From: Diplolepis rosae
Lineage: Eukaryota > Arthropoda > Insecta > Hymenoptera > Diplolepididae
NCBI GenBank assembly: GCA_030998225.1
Contig: JAPYXD010000581.1
Coordinates: forward strand, 3,658,001-3,722,000
Direction: 5' to 3'
DNA: 64,000 nucleotides
Both the position numbers and the translations under genes were made by a program. Position 1 is the stretch's first letter. The number at the start of each line of letters is the position of its first letter. Positions 33,909 to 44,494 of the stretch are shown here, piece after piece. Under the pieces are notes generated by a model, which searched no databases, was not told the DNA's origin, and saw only the letters and a list, made by a program, of their open reading frames with translations.

Positions 33909-34377
33909 CAGAACTGGAAACTCGTAAAGGCGACATCTTCCATCAAGAAAAGGCCAGACTACATACATCTTTGGTTACTCGCAACAAATTATTGAAGTTA
34001 GGCTGGGATGTGATGCCTCATCCACCGTATAGTCCTAACCTTGCACCATCCGATTATCATTTATTTCGTCCACTTCAAAACCACTTGAATGGAGAAACAT
34101 TCGATTCAAATGAGGCTGTCGAAAATGAGTTGATTTTTGCTTCTAAGAACCAAACTTTTTACGAAAGCGGAATTATGAAGCTGACTGAAAGATGGCAGAA
34201 GGTCATCGAACAAATTGGTCAATACATAGTTGATTAATGTTTGTTATTTGTAATTATAAACTTGGTTTGGAAATCATGAAAAAAAAAAACAAAATGACTT
34301 TGTTGCCAATCCAGTATTTATCAAAAGAAGGTGTATGATGGGATATCTCTGTATGATGGGATTGGAAAAGAATTATA

Positions 34378-35527
34378 TTGGATCTATAACTTAATTCGTG
34401 CAGTTTTTTTTCAAAATTTGAACGTTTATTTAAGAAAAACATGCACAATAGTATTATTCAAAGTATTGCCCATCTAAAGCTATGACTTTTTCCCATCTTT
34501 CTGGCAATTTGTGGATTCCATCCCAAAAGAACTGCGCCGGCTTGGCGGCTAAGAATGACTCAAGCCAATTTTTGATAGCCTGTTCTGATGTCAACCGTAT
34601 TCCAGTGGGGGCGTTCTGCATCGACCGGAACAAATGGTAGTCAGAAGGGGCAAGTTCTGGGCTATAAGTTTGGGTGGGGTAAAACTTCCCATCCACTGTT
34701 TTCCAAATAGTTCTAAACCGGAATAGCAACATGGGGCCGAGAGTTGTCATGATGGAAAATTATTGCCTCGAGTCTGTTCAAATATTCCAGACGTTTTTCG
34801 GCTATTGTTCTCTTCAAACGGATTAATTGTGTTCGGTAGCGTTCTCCATTGATGGTTTCTCCCGGTTTTAGCAGCTCTCAATACAGCACACCCTTCTGAT
34901 CCCACCAAATACAGAGCATTACCTTCGCGCCATGGATATTCGGCTTTGCCGTTGATTTGGGTGGTTGGCCGGGTTTCACATATGATTTTTTGCGCTTGGG
35001 GTTGTCGTGATGGATCCATTTTTCATCCCTAGTAAAAATCCGATGCAAAAATGACTTCTTTTTGTGGCGTTCCAGCAGCATTTCGGTCATGCAAAACCGC
35101 CTTTCAACGTCTCTCGGCTTGAGTTCATGTGGAACCCAATTTCCTTGCTTTTGAACGTATCCGGCTGCTCTTAAACGTTTTGAAGTGGCTGCTGGAGTGA
35201 CTCCTAAAGCTTCTCCGAGCTCTTCTTGTGATTGGCAACAATCTTTATCGAGTAATGCTTCCAGTTCTTCATCTTCAAGCAGCAGTTTTTTTCATATTAA
35301 AGTAATGAAGAAGAACTCCCCGCAAAAACACTTTTTCAGGCACAAAGTTCGACATATTTGAGTGAAAAAAAATTATTGTTGTTTACGCTTCAAATGAGTG
35401 ACATATACTAAAAAAGACGCACAATGACAGTAGCTTTCCAACGCATTTTCGAAATATTGGAACAGTGGAATAATACTCAAGTTACGCCATCTCTTAGCAA
35501 ACCGCACGAATTAAATTATAGATAAAA
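34378..35527 (-). mobile_element. mariner E inserted in mariner G
   Basis: The ends TTGGATCTATAACTTAATTC and the inverse TTTTATCTATAATTTAATTC are flanked by TA. It belongs to the same family as the 1,285-bp copy at 52227-53511 but is about 135 bp shorter. Confidence 0.92.
34454..35355 (-). pseudogene. mariner E transposase with deleted helix-turn-helix
   Basis: An ATG at 35355 starts MSNFVPEKVF-like sequence, then MKKTAA joins directly to EDEELEALL. The first helix-turn-helix (about 45 residues, present in the 52.4-kb copy) has therefore been deleted. The rest includes TRDEKWIHHDNPKRKKSYVK, CIWWDQKGVLY, FHHDNSRPH and LAPSDYHLF, and ends WEKVIALDGQYFE. All three catalytic Asp are present, but several frameshifts and a stop near GVLY break the frame. 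Confidence 0.9.
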
Positions 35528-35612
35528 TATTTTTCAAGTTGCTGCCGAACAAGCAAACCATTAATTCGGACGTGTACTGTCATCATCTGGTTGAATTCGA
35601 TGCTGCCATTAA

Positions 35613-36478
35613 CTCATTATTACCCAAGCGAAATCCAGGCTAGATAGCATCAAACTAACTATTGGATCACTGTCCAAATGAAAAACAAAATTACCCGTGT
35701 TTTTTCTTTTTGTGATTCTAATTGTTTATGCGAAATTGTTTAAACAAAATAACAAAAGTTTTGCAATTTCAAAAAACTGATAATGCCAATCGATTTTACG
35801 GGAAAAAACAAGTCGAAAACCTTTATACCATTTTCGTGTCAGATTCTATTTTGTTAGTGTATTATCGTTATAAAAAATGACATCCCGAGGGGAGATGCTG
35901 TGCCCCGTTCTACCCCAAAACGAATCTACGTTAGATAGCACCAAACTAACTATTGTATCACTGTTCAAACGAAAAAAAAATGTACCCATGTTTTTTCCCG
36001 TAGAATCGATTGGCATTATTAGTTTTTTGGAATTGCGAAATTTTTGTTAATTTGTTTAAATAATTTCGCATTAACAATTGGAATCGCAAAAAGAAAAAAT
36101 ATGGGAAAATTTTTGTTTCGTTTGAACAGTGATACAATAGTTAGTTTGGTGCTATCTAACGTAGATTCGGTTTGGGATAGATCGGGGTACATCATCTCCC
36201 CTCGGGATGTTATTGTTTATAACGATAATACACTAACAAAGTAGAATCTGACAAAAAAATGGTATAAAGGTTTTCGACTTGTTTTTTCCCGTAAAATCGA
36301 TTGGCATTATCAGTTTTTTGAAATTGCAAAACTTTTGTTATTTTGTTTAAACAATTTCGCATAAACAATTAGAATCACAAAAAGAAAAAACACGTGTAAA
36401 GTTTTTTTTCATTTGGACAGTGATCCAATAATTTTGTTTGGTGCTATTTAGCCTGGATTTCGCTTGGGTAATAATGGG
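35613..36478. mobile_element. 866-bp palindromic element with TTAA target duplication
   Basis: TTAA flanks both ends (35609-35612, 36479-36482). The terminus CTCATTATTACCCAAGCG matches the inverse of CGCTTGGGTAATAATGGG, and complementarity continues over about 420 bp per arm (CAGTGATACAATAGTTAGT; CATCCCGAGGGGAGATG). Removing it leaves mariner G in frame (GATGCTGCCATTAAGCAG). TTAA points to a piggyBac or Kolobok transposase acting in trans. No coding capacity. Confidence 0.92.
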
Positions 36479-36773
36479 TTAAGCAGAAGCGTCCAGAGTT
36501 GCTGAATAGGAAAGGTTTTGTATTCCATCACGACAATGTCAGATCACACACAAGTTTGTTCAGTCGCAAGAAACTTTTTCAGCTTCGATGGAATATCTTA
36601 CCGCACCCACCTACTCTTCTGATTTAGTGCCATTGGATTATCACTTGTCCCGGTCTCTTCAAAATTCTTTGTACAGTGTGAGCTTCGATTCAGTTGAAGG
36701 CATCAAAAACTACTTGCTTCCCTTTTGCGCCACTAGGGAGAAGAATTTCTATAAGCGTGAAATCCCCATGATA

Positions 36774-37489
36774 GGGCCATATGAATATATCCCGAATTCC
36801 ATATTTCCTAAAATTTATTTCACCGAAATTCATGTAACCGAATTACCAATTGCTCTAATTTTTATATTTTCATTTCATCACATAACCAAATGTTTATATT
36901 TCCAAATAAATATGTATCCGAATTTTTGTTTCTCTGAATCATTATTTGACCAAATTTTCATATTACCAAAACATTATTTCACTTTATTTTTATGTATCCT
37001 AATTGTCCTTTGCCATAATTTTTATATTCCTAAATTATTATTCCTTTAAATTTTCACTTCATCGAATTATCATGTTGCAGAAAAACCATTTGACCTAAAC
37101 ACATCCGGCCGAGAAATAACAGCGACAAATTCAAATGCAGCCAATCAGAATTTATAATAATTTGAATAAAAAATTTCGATTGGCTGCATTTGAATTTCGC
37201 GCCGTTATTTTTCGTCTAGATGTATTTTAGGTCAAATAGTTTTTATGTAACATGACAGTTCGGTGAAGTGGAAATTAAGAGAAATAGTAATTTGGAAGTA
37301 AGAAAATTATGATAAATGATTGTTTGAAAAAATAAAAATTCAAATACATAGTTATATAGGAATATTAACATGAGATTACGTGATGAATTGCAAATACAAA
37401 AATTAGAGTAATCAGTAATACGGTTGCATGAATTTCGGTAAAATAAATTTTAGGAAATATAGAATTTAGGGAATATTCATGCATGTCCC
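36774..37489. mobile_element. 716-bp foldback element, 6-bp flanking repeat
   Basis: The left end GGGCCATATGAATAT matches the inverse of the right, GGGACATGCATGAATAT. Outer arms share CCTAAAATTTATTT and CCGAAATTCATG; inner arms share ATTTGACCTAAA and CAAATGCAGCCAATC. ATGATA flanks both ends. The left arm also shows a degenerate ~20-bp ACCGAATTnnYAT periodicity. Non-coding. Confidence 0.8.
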
Positions 37490-37649
37490 ATGATAATACT
37501 CGAGCTTCGCACTCGATTTTTATTTTATATCCATTAGAGCCACACTTGCATTCAGAAATAAAATAAAACAATGGTTTTACATCTCGCATGATTTTTCAGA
37601 AAAACGGAATTGTTCTGTTTCAATAAAATTTTCCTCGTCAAAAAAGACT

Positions 37650-38200
37650 CTTTGTTTTTATTAAGAAATTGTTCGATATGAAATTGTAGACCGTTTGGAG
37701 GTGAAAAATTCTGTTCTTTACATTCGTACATTTATTGTATATTTCGAGAGGAAAATTGAAATTTTGACTTTTGTAAAGACATTTTTTATTAGTTAAGAAA
37801 ATATATTACTTCTGTGAAAAATGGTCAGAAGCAAATTTGTAGATCTTTTTGAAACAAAAAATTTGTTTTACAACATTTTTTTCGCATCTCGTATAGTCTT
37901 TTGTAAACCAGTTTTTATTCTTAATATCATTTTTCATTAATAAACAAAAGATATAATTCCTATGAGAAAATAATCAACTGCAAATTTGTAAATATCTTTG
38001 AAATAAAGAATTTTGTTTCTTAACATTTTAACCTTTTCATATTATGAGAATGCAAAAAGCAATTTTCATTTACTCTTAAAAAAACAAAATTACTTTCCGA
38101 ACAAGCCAATATTTATTAATAGAAAATTATATTTTTGTTGAATTTCTAACGTCCTTCAAAATTTTAATTTTTCCTGTTTCAACTAAGATTTATTTTTGCA
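37650..38200. repeat. dispersed ~155-bp family, reverse orientation
   Basis: TTTGTAGATCTTTTTGAAAC, TTTTTTTCGCATCTCGTATA and a second CAAATTTGTAAATATCTTTG about 150 bp on are the inverse of the units at 55.4-56.5 kb and 58-60.8 kb. Confidence 0.55.
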
Positions 38201-38883
38201 TAAGAGGATTTGGTTTAGGATCTTATGATATTGTAAGACGTTACCATCAAAGAAATTTCTAGTCTTGAAATTGAGAACTTTGTAGCTTGAAATTTTGCAA
38301 ATACCCAATCTTTCCTTCTATTCCCTGATTCTTAACTTAATAAAACGTGCTTTAAAATCTGAATTATTGTAACGGAGGGCTCTGTTGGGTTAAGAGGATT
38401 ATATTGCTGTAAATTCAAAGCAGTTACTAGTTTAGGAAATAAAATTATTCGAACATGTGTAAATTATTGGGGCAATCGCACTTTATTTTTTCATTTCGAT
38501 TCACGCTATATTTTTTATTTTCATATTATCTATTTTAATGCCATATGTACTGTTATTCAAACCCTGAAAAACAAAAATATTTGCATGTTTTTCTTCGTAC
38601 TGATTTACTCAAATTCTCTTCACCTATTAGGTTCCGTCCTATCAGTACAGAATATTTTATGTCTGGCAGAAAATCACCTTCTCTACTTATTCATATCACT
38701 ATGTCTTGCTATGACTCCTTGTTTCTACTTATACAAGTAACACATGGCCTTACGTACTTTTTTACTGAAATTATTATTCTTATTTATAATTCTGATTTCT
38801 TCAAGCATGAAAAATTCAGGTAGAAATATTTTAACAAAAATCCTTTACACTAGTAGGTGATAATTTCTGAAAGTCAAAAAGAT

Positions 38884-39181
38884 TATACAGGATGAGTCTT
38901 TCATCTTCTGAACTCAATATATCTCAGGAAATATGCATCGCACAAAAAAATGATTCTCCATTTAAAATTAAGCAAGTTTTATTCTATGATAAAATTTTGT
39001 TTGGATTTAATTTTCAATTTAAAAAAAAAGTTCCCCACACCCTAGGGTGTGGGGTAAGTTTTTACCGACTGGCATTTGCCGTTGAATATAAAAAGTTCTT
39101 ATTGCGGAATTTTTTTTCGTATGATGCGTATTTCTTGAGATATTTCGATGTCTCAAGATAAAAAAGTCACACTCTATATAA
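38884..39181. mobile_element. miniature inverted-repeat element with central palindrome
   Basis: The outer arms TATACAGGATGAGTCTT and the inverse TATATAGAGTGTGACTT align, then ATATCTCAGGAAATATGCATC matches the inverse ATATCTCAAGAAATACGCATC. Between them CCCCACACCCTAGGGTGTGGGG (39033-39054) is a perfect palindrome, described here by its halves CCCCACACCCT and AGGGTGTGGGG. Target duplication not resolved. Confidence 0.6.
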
Positions 39182-40051
39182 ATATGACATTAAAGACGGA
39201 TGGATAAATTGCTCTAGTTGCAATTTCTCTCTTTTCATTGGCTGCGAGTTTTCCGTCACTTGAAATCACGGAGGTCGGAAAACAGTGGACGTGTGCGGCT
39301 CGTCGTAATAAGAAATTCGAGACGAAGCGTGTAGTAGCTTGGAGGGGTTCAAAATCGAATTTTACGGGAAATTGAGGAACGTACTTGGACTCAAGCCAGA
39401 AAAATGGAGCAAGGGCTAAAGTTTTCTACCTGATGTGCTAGTGTAGCATTCAGAACATTCTGCTTCCGGCCTCTTTTGTCACCGTACAAGCTTTTTACAT
39501 TCATCTCTTCAAGAAACAATTTTAGTCCTCCTTCTTTCGTATTTCTAATCGCTGTATCATTTTGGCGTTGATGCTATACTCATATTAAATTCAAACCCGC
39601 TAAAAGCACTTGCGCTAGAGAATCCTTTCTCGCCATCGATCCCACGGTTCTTTGCGCGAGAAAATCGAGACTTTCATATAAAACCGCTACGTGCTCTTGA
39701 TAGCTTTTTCAGACACATAATAATGCTTTGAAGTTAATTCAACGTGAAATCTTGTCGAAATTTTTATATTAAAATTTACCAGCATTTTTCCAATATAAAA
39801 TACTAAAGTATTTAAAGAAACTTCCCATACTCCCTAAACTGAAAAAATTATGTAATTGAGCGTCTCTGTGCAATAATTAGGTGCTCGAACAGTAGAATAA
39901 AGGGAGGGGACAGAGGTCAAATTCAGTCGAAATTTGAAATTATGAAAAATAAAAATGTCGATCAATATAGAACCCTACCTATTTTTTATGTAATTTAAGT
40001 GATTAAAAGTATGAATGATAATACGTTTTTTCCTTGTAGTGGTTTTTATTA

Positions 40052-41754
40052 CACGGAGAGACTTTTTGTAGTAAAGTATGTAAAAAATCACAATACATTT
40101 TACTATTTTGAGGTAGCAAAGTAGGGAAAATAGGGAACTTTCGTAATTATTAGCAATTTGAGTAGTAATTTCCAGAATTACTAAATTAATAATAATAAAA
40201 TCTAAAAATATTGCATTTATTTAAAAAAAGGTTTTGAATATTTGCAAAATTATGTAGTAAAATTACAAGTGGTTCATCGCAGCCACTTGCCAAGTCAGAT
40301 AGGATAAAACTCAAAACTTATTACATTGATATCTATAGAAGGTTGCAGTGTTTACAAAGGACTATAGTAATTTGACGGTCCGAGCGCCAGCCAAATTACT
40401 ATAGTTTTTTGTAGAAACTCCTATAGCCGGAACAGCAAATAAAAAAAGCAAACATGCGATGGGGATTTATCTACAACCACAATTTTTCACTTATATATGT
40501 ATATAGGTAAAACGCCACTATATACAACGCAAGTTACATATGGTTCGTTAGAGCTTAGTTTCCTTATATACTAATGGAAGAATGTTTCACCGCCTGCAAG
40601 AACATGTTCACTACTAGAGATCTCAGTAGCCACCTATTGAGAAAAGAACGTACTAAATTCAAATTCGAAATAAGAATCACAAGAATAAAAACTACAAATC
40701 GTCAATAAAACGCCACATATCCGATCGATCTTCAACATTTTGGAGATTCAAAAAACGCCAATCAAAATTTTAGAATTAAAAACTCAAATCTCAACAAAAT
40801 TAATATCAGTTTGACAATTTAATATTCTAGTAAATGCCGAAATACCTTGAAAGGTAAAAATGATTTTTTCTCTACTTTTTAAAACCTGTAAGTATTAATT
40901 TAGTTTACTCATCTATGAGTAAAAAAATCATCATCACAATGAAAATGAATTATAAGTATTAACTACTAATTAATCATAGGTTAACAGAAATTTCTATTTT
41001 ATTTTATGAATGATACAAAATTTGTACCCGTTAATTTATTATTGACAAACGAGCAGGTCACTAAAAGTAATTATTTCAATAAATCTTCGACATCTTCAGG
41101 AAGTTAACTAATTTTTTTATTTTTGTACTAGTATACATTTTTAATTGGTCATGTGATTTTAATTAAATCAATAATTTACCACATTGAATGGTTATATCTG
41201 AAACTTCAAATTTGACTTTTACATTATACCTGGAGCAACTTTATTTTTCAACTAAAATTGCTAAAGAAACATGCTATTAAATATTATAATTATAAATATA
41301 CAAACATACGAATCACTCGGTGACCGTTAGTCGGCTAGCTTCGAAAGCGTCCGGGCAGCCGAACGAATATAAGCAAACACAAGCGTAAAACTTACTACAG
41401 TAGATAGAAATATTCACAAAGACATTTTTTGATTTGTACTACCTTATATAAAAAAAATTTCTATAGAAATACCTCATATTGAAAACATTTTTATAATACA
41501 CTCACGTCCATACAGACGATAATAATTTATCTTATCATTTTAGCTATTTTTAATGCTTTAAATACTTATTTCCTCTATTACTTTTGTATAATTAAATAAT
41601 TTCTCTACTAATGAATCCTACTTACTAATTTTCCTACATTAATATTTCAACAATAAATAGTCACGTAGTTCCCTATTTTCCCTACTTTGCTACCTCAAAA
41701 TAGTGAAATGTACTGTGATTTTTTACATATATTACTACAAAACGTCTCTTCGTG
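40052..41754. mobile_element. long-TIR element, CACGGAGA terminus, TA target
   Basis: The left CACGGAGAGACTTTTTGTAG and the right inverse CACGAAGAGACGTTTTGTAG begin TIRs of about 95 bp; shared inner blocks include AAAAAATCACA and GAGGTAGCAAAGTAGGGAAA. TA flanks both ends. The 1.7 kb has no recognisable transposase. A second element with the same first bases lies at 61543-62981. Confidence 0.85.
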
Positions 41755-42294
41755 TATATATCCATGCATTTAATCATTCTACTATATCAGTTTTGAAAAA
41801 TCGATTTTTTTTTTCTTTTTTTTCTTTTTAGACACTCTGTTCATTGTTGAAAAATACCTAAACTAAACAATAATTTTATATAAAAAATTTTTTTTGTAAA
41901 CTTTGAGACTGATGCATGAATAAAAACTAAAATTTTTATATAATTATATAAAGTAGTTGTTGAAAAAGAAATTCTTGAAAATCACCTTTTTTTTGTCGAG
42001 AGAATAGAATGACACATACATTTTTTTTGGTAAAAATATTTTGTTTCCACAATATTTCAGTCGATTAGTACTCAAAAAATAGACTCGAATGGAGCAATTT
42101 GGAGCAATGTTAGACGGCAGACGGTGACGCGTCAATCGCAGTTGGGAATAATTAATTAAAAAATCCACTTCCGATGATTCAATTGATTTGAAGTTTTCCA
42201 GAATACTTCATTTGTCCTTACCGAACAACGTGCTTTTGCATTCATTTCTTCAAGGCTAAAACTTCCTCACACAATTTTTGAAATTGAACGTAAT

Positions 42295-43656
42295 GTTACG
42301 TCAGAAACGTAACATTTCTCTTCATAAAAGATTCCTCGTTTTATGTTAGGATCGAAAAGGATCCTCTCTAAGGGATGAGGAGAAGTCAGTGATTGAGAAT
42401 GGTTATTGATATAAAGTATGTTTATTGACAATCAAATTGAGAAACGAATAAGCGTCATGGAATTGGAAATCGAACTGAAATTTAGATGTACCTTTGTAAT
42501 TACCCCGAGTGAAATTTGACTGGTGATTTATTGAGTTCAGTGGAGCGAAGGTGGTCAGGTGAGTCCTCGTTGAGATCCTTGAGATAGTACTTGTTGATGG
42601 GAAATTCGTTGTCGAGACGGTTGGTCTAGTCGATTCTTGATCCACGTTTAGAGAGAATTTTGGACGGTGATTCCCCTTCACTTTCTAATGTCGTTGAACT
42701 CAGCGTCGAGTAGGAATTCGTCTGAGTAGCGGTAAAATATGATGAGGCTGGACTGAACTCGTAGCGTAGAGATAATAAAACTGGACTAGACTGAACTGAA
42801 CTCGCCGTGTAGAGATGATGGTACTGGACTGGACTCGCGTTGGTTACATTGTAAAAATCGGATGTCGACTGACTGACTGAACTCACGTTGGTTACATTGT
42901 AGAAATTGGATGTCGACTAAGTGACTGAACTGACTGAACTCGCGTTGGTTACATTGTAGAAATCTGATGTTGACTGAACTGATCTCTATTAGAACTTTCG
43001 CTTTTTATAGAACTTTTGCAAGGTTGCCCATGGTGGGAGCAAAACAAGGTGTACTGCCTTTTCCATATTTGGTATTAAGATCGGATGAGTTGCCTTCTCT
43101 GATGACTCGTGCTCCAATGAAATTCATTGCCTAAGACTAATGTCGCAGTCTATTTCATCTGTTATTCGGTTCTAACGAAAGGTCAACTACTGTGGAAATA
43201 AAAACAAGGTGTATCATCTTTTCCATATTTGGTATTTTAAGATCGGATGAGTTGCCTTCTCTGATCACTTATGCTTCGATGAAATTTATTACCTGGCATT
43301 AGTGTTATAGTCAAATATATCAAGTCTATTTTATCTGTTATTCGATTCTAACGAAAAGGTCAACTACTGTGGAAGTAAAAACAAGGTGTACGATCTTTTC
43401 CATATTTTGGTGTTTAAAGTCGAATGAGTTGCCTTTACCGATGAGTCACGTTCCGATGAAATTTATTACTTGGCGTTAATGTCACAGCCAAATATATCTA
43501 TTTAGATTTGCCTTTCGATTTTAACGATCTTCCTATTTCTTGTTAAATCTTGCTGTTGAGTCAATATAATCAAGGACGTGGTAATGTTGCCTTGATCTCT
43601 TCATTGGTTCCTTAATTTGTTTATTACTCTAGGTGGTAGAGTCGCGGGACGTGACA
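42295..43656 (-). mobile_element. solo LTR of a retrovirus-like (Gypsy-type) retrotransposon
   Basis: The element starts TGTTACGTC and ends GACGTGACA, a short TG...CA inverted repeat, between GTAA on both sides (42291-42294, 43657-43660). On the minus strand a TATA box (TATAAAAAG, 43001-43009) precedes an initiator-like TCAGTTCAGTC. A polyadenylation signal AATAAA lies at 42421-42426. The upstream region holds three direct repeats of about 160-175 bp (with AAACAAGGTGTA), and the transcribed part three repeats of 50-56 bp (with GTTGGTTACATTGTA). No internal gag-pol is present, so this is the product of LTR-LTR recombination. A 4-bp duplication fits Gypsy. Confidence 0.85.
43001..43009 (-). promoter_or_regulatory. 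LTR TATA box
   Basis: TATAAAAAG on the minus strand, followed about 25-30 bp downstream by an initiator-like TCAGT, in the position expected for the U3/R boundary of the solo LTR. Confidence 0.6.
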
Positions 43657-43826
43657 GTAATATAACCCACTCATTGACACGAATGTTTAAATGTTGAATT
43701 ATTTGATACTAGATTTAATTTTTGAGAAAATTTTTTTATCCTCTGAACATTGGTAAGTAATGTCGATTGAAATCACAAAGCAATCATTAAAATTCATCGA
43801 AATTTACGGAAAATATCGCGAGTTAA

Positions 43827-44273
43827 AGTAGTTCGTTCACGAAAATTAGACCTCAGGCAAATATAGATAATTTTGCTTTCAAGAATAGCAATATTATTAT
43901 TGAAGGGCTAATTTGGAAGGAAAAAGATTATTTTTCATGAAGAAAATTTGAAACACAGAAAAATAATTTTATTATAATATTTTTGCCCAAACTTGACAAC
44001 TTGACTGTTTCCAATTTTTGAAAATGAATTCTCTAATGGCTAAAATTATAAAAAAACAATTTTTCAAAATAAAATTTTTAAAAACAAATTGCTGTATTTG
44101 ATAAAAGTTAACTCAATTTCAAAAATAGGAAACGATCATGTTGTACGGAATCTTTTTCCTAATGTAAAATAATATTTTCTTTTTTAAATTAGCCATTCAA
44201 TAATAATATTGCTATTCTTGAGAGCAAAATTATCTATTTTTGCCTGAGGTCTAATTTTCGTGATCGAACTACC
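43827..44273. mobile_element. TTAA-flanked miniature element with ~100-bp TIRs
   Basis: TTAA at 43823-43826 and 44274-44277 bounds arms that share GTAGTTCG, GAAAATTAGACCTCAGGCAA, GATAATTTTGC and AATAGCAATATTATTATTGA in inverse orientation. The middle is AT-rich and non-coding. Confidence 0.8.
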
Positions 44274-44494
44274 TTAAGTTTGAAAAAAACTTGGATTTTG
44301 TAATTAGAAAAAAAAAATTTTAATTTTTTAATTTTAAACCCATAGGTCCAATAAGAAAATGTTATTTGGATATCTTGCACGTGTTCTGATTCTATATAAA
44401 CAGATATTTTTCTTAATTTCAAATTTCGACTGAATTTGACCTTTAACCCCTCCCTTTATTCTACTGCTTGAGCGTGTAACCGATTATTGCACAG

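Larger units (their letters stand above)
31960..34237 (+). pseudogene. mariner D transposase, interrupted twice
   Basis: The N-terminal part (CQNWFTRFRSGDFDL, stop, then RRSTTREIAEKLIISYTFVE and HLKQLGYV) ends at 32200. The protein resumes at 33385 with HEIQLTKRIYICDSLLKRKE and continues GDKKWVVYDN, VWWDFKS and PRNQTINSSVYCCQL. It is cut by the 178-bp element at 33731 and finishes with HPPYSPNLAPSDYHLF and ERWQKVIEQIGQYIVD at 34237. Family SETMAR-like mariner. The first catalytic Asp (GDKKW) and third (PSD) are present. The residues around the second are damaged (GDIFHQEKARLH, where HQDNARPH is expected). Confidence 0.88.
31896..34314 (+). mobile_element. mariner D inserted in mariner G
   Basis: The ends TTGGGTTGGAAACAAAGTCA and the inverse CTGGATTGGCAACAAAGTCA lie between TA at 31894-31895 and 34315-34316. 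It contains a 1.2-kb insertion (about 32200-33385) and a hAT miniature element. Confidence 0.88.
31544..36767 (+). mobile_element. mariner G, host of several nested insertions
   Basis: The left terminus TTGGGTTGTTTTGAAAGTAG follows TA at 31542-31543. Its coding sequence is found in pieces: 31670-31800, 34318-34375, 35530-35608 and 36483-36767. Mariner D sits between the first two pieces, mariner E between the second and third, and a TTAA palindrome between the last two. The right end is missing, replaced by a foldback element at 36774. Confidence 0.82.
31670..36767 (+). pseudogene. mariner G transposase in four pieces
   Basis: Piece 1 reads EHFRRVLLFYFRKNKNTG and resembles the N-terminal helix-turn-helix of SETMAR-like mariners. 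Piece 2 shows HQKKV-like residues, then WDWKRIIFF. Piece 3 continues KLLPNKQTINSDVYCHHL and EFDAAI. Piece 4 gives QKRPELLNRKGFVFHHDNVR and then LPHPP and LDYHLSRSLQNSLYSV in shifting frames. E and the TTAA element can each be removed to leave a continuous frame at the junction. The middle third, with the first catalytic Asp, is not visible and may have been lost with the D insertion. The second Asp (HHDN) and third Asp (LDYH) are present. Confidence 0.82.
39866..44494. mobile_element. composite TIR element, about 1.1 kb before nested insertions
   Basis: The left CTGTGCAATAAT and the right inverse are followed on both sides by AGTAGAATAAAGGGAGGGG, GGTCAAATTCAGTCGAAATT and TTTGAAATTA, giving about 100 bp of TIR. 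Subtracting three internal insertions (40052-41754, 42295-43656, 43827-44273) leaves about 1.1 kb without coding sequence. No clear target duplication. Confidence 0.75.

Noticed and set aside
42403..42886. Minus-strand Ser/Thr-rich frames as a secreted protein
   Set aside because: They lie within the transcribed part of the solo LTR and arise from its short tandem repeats.
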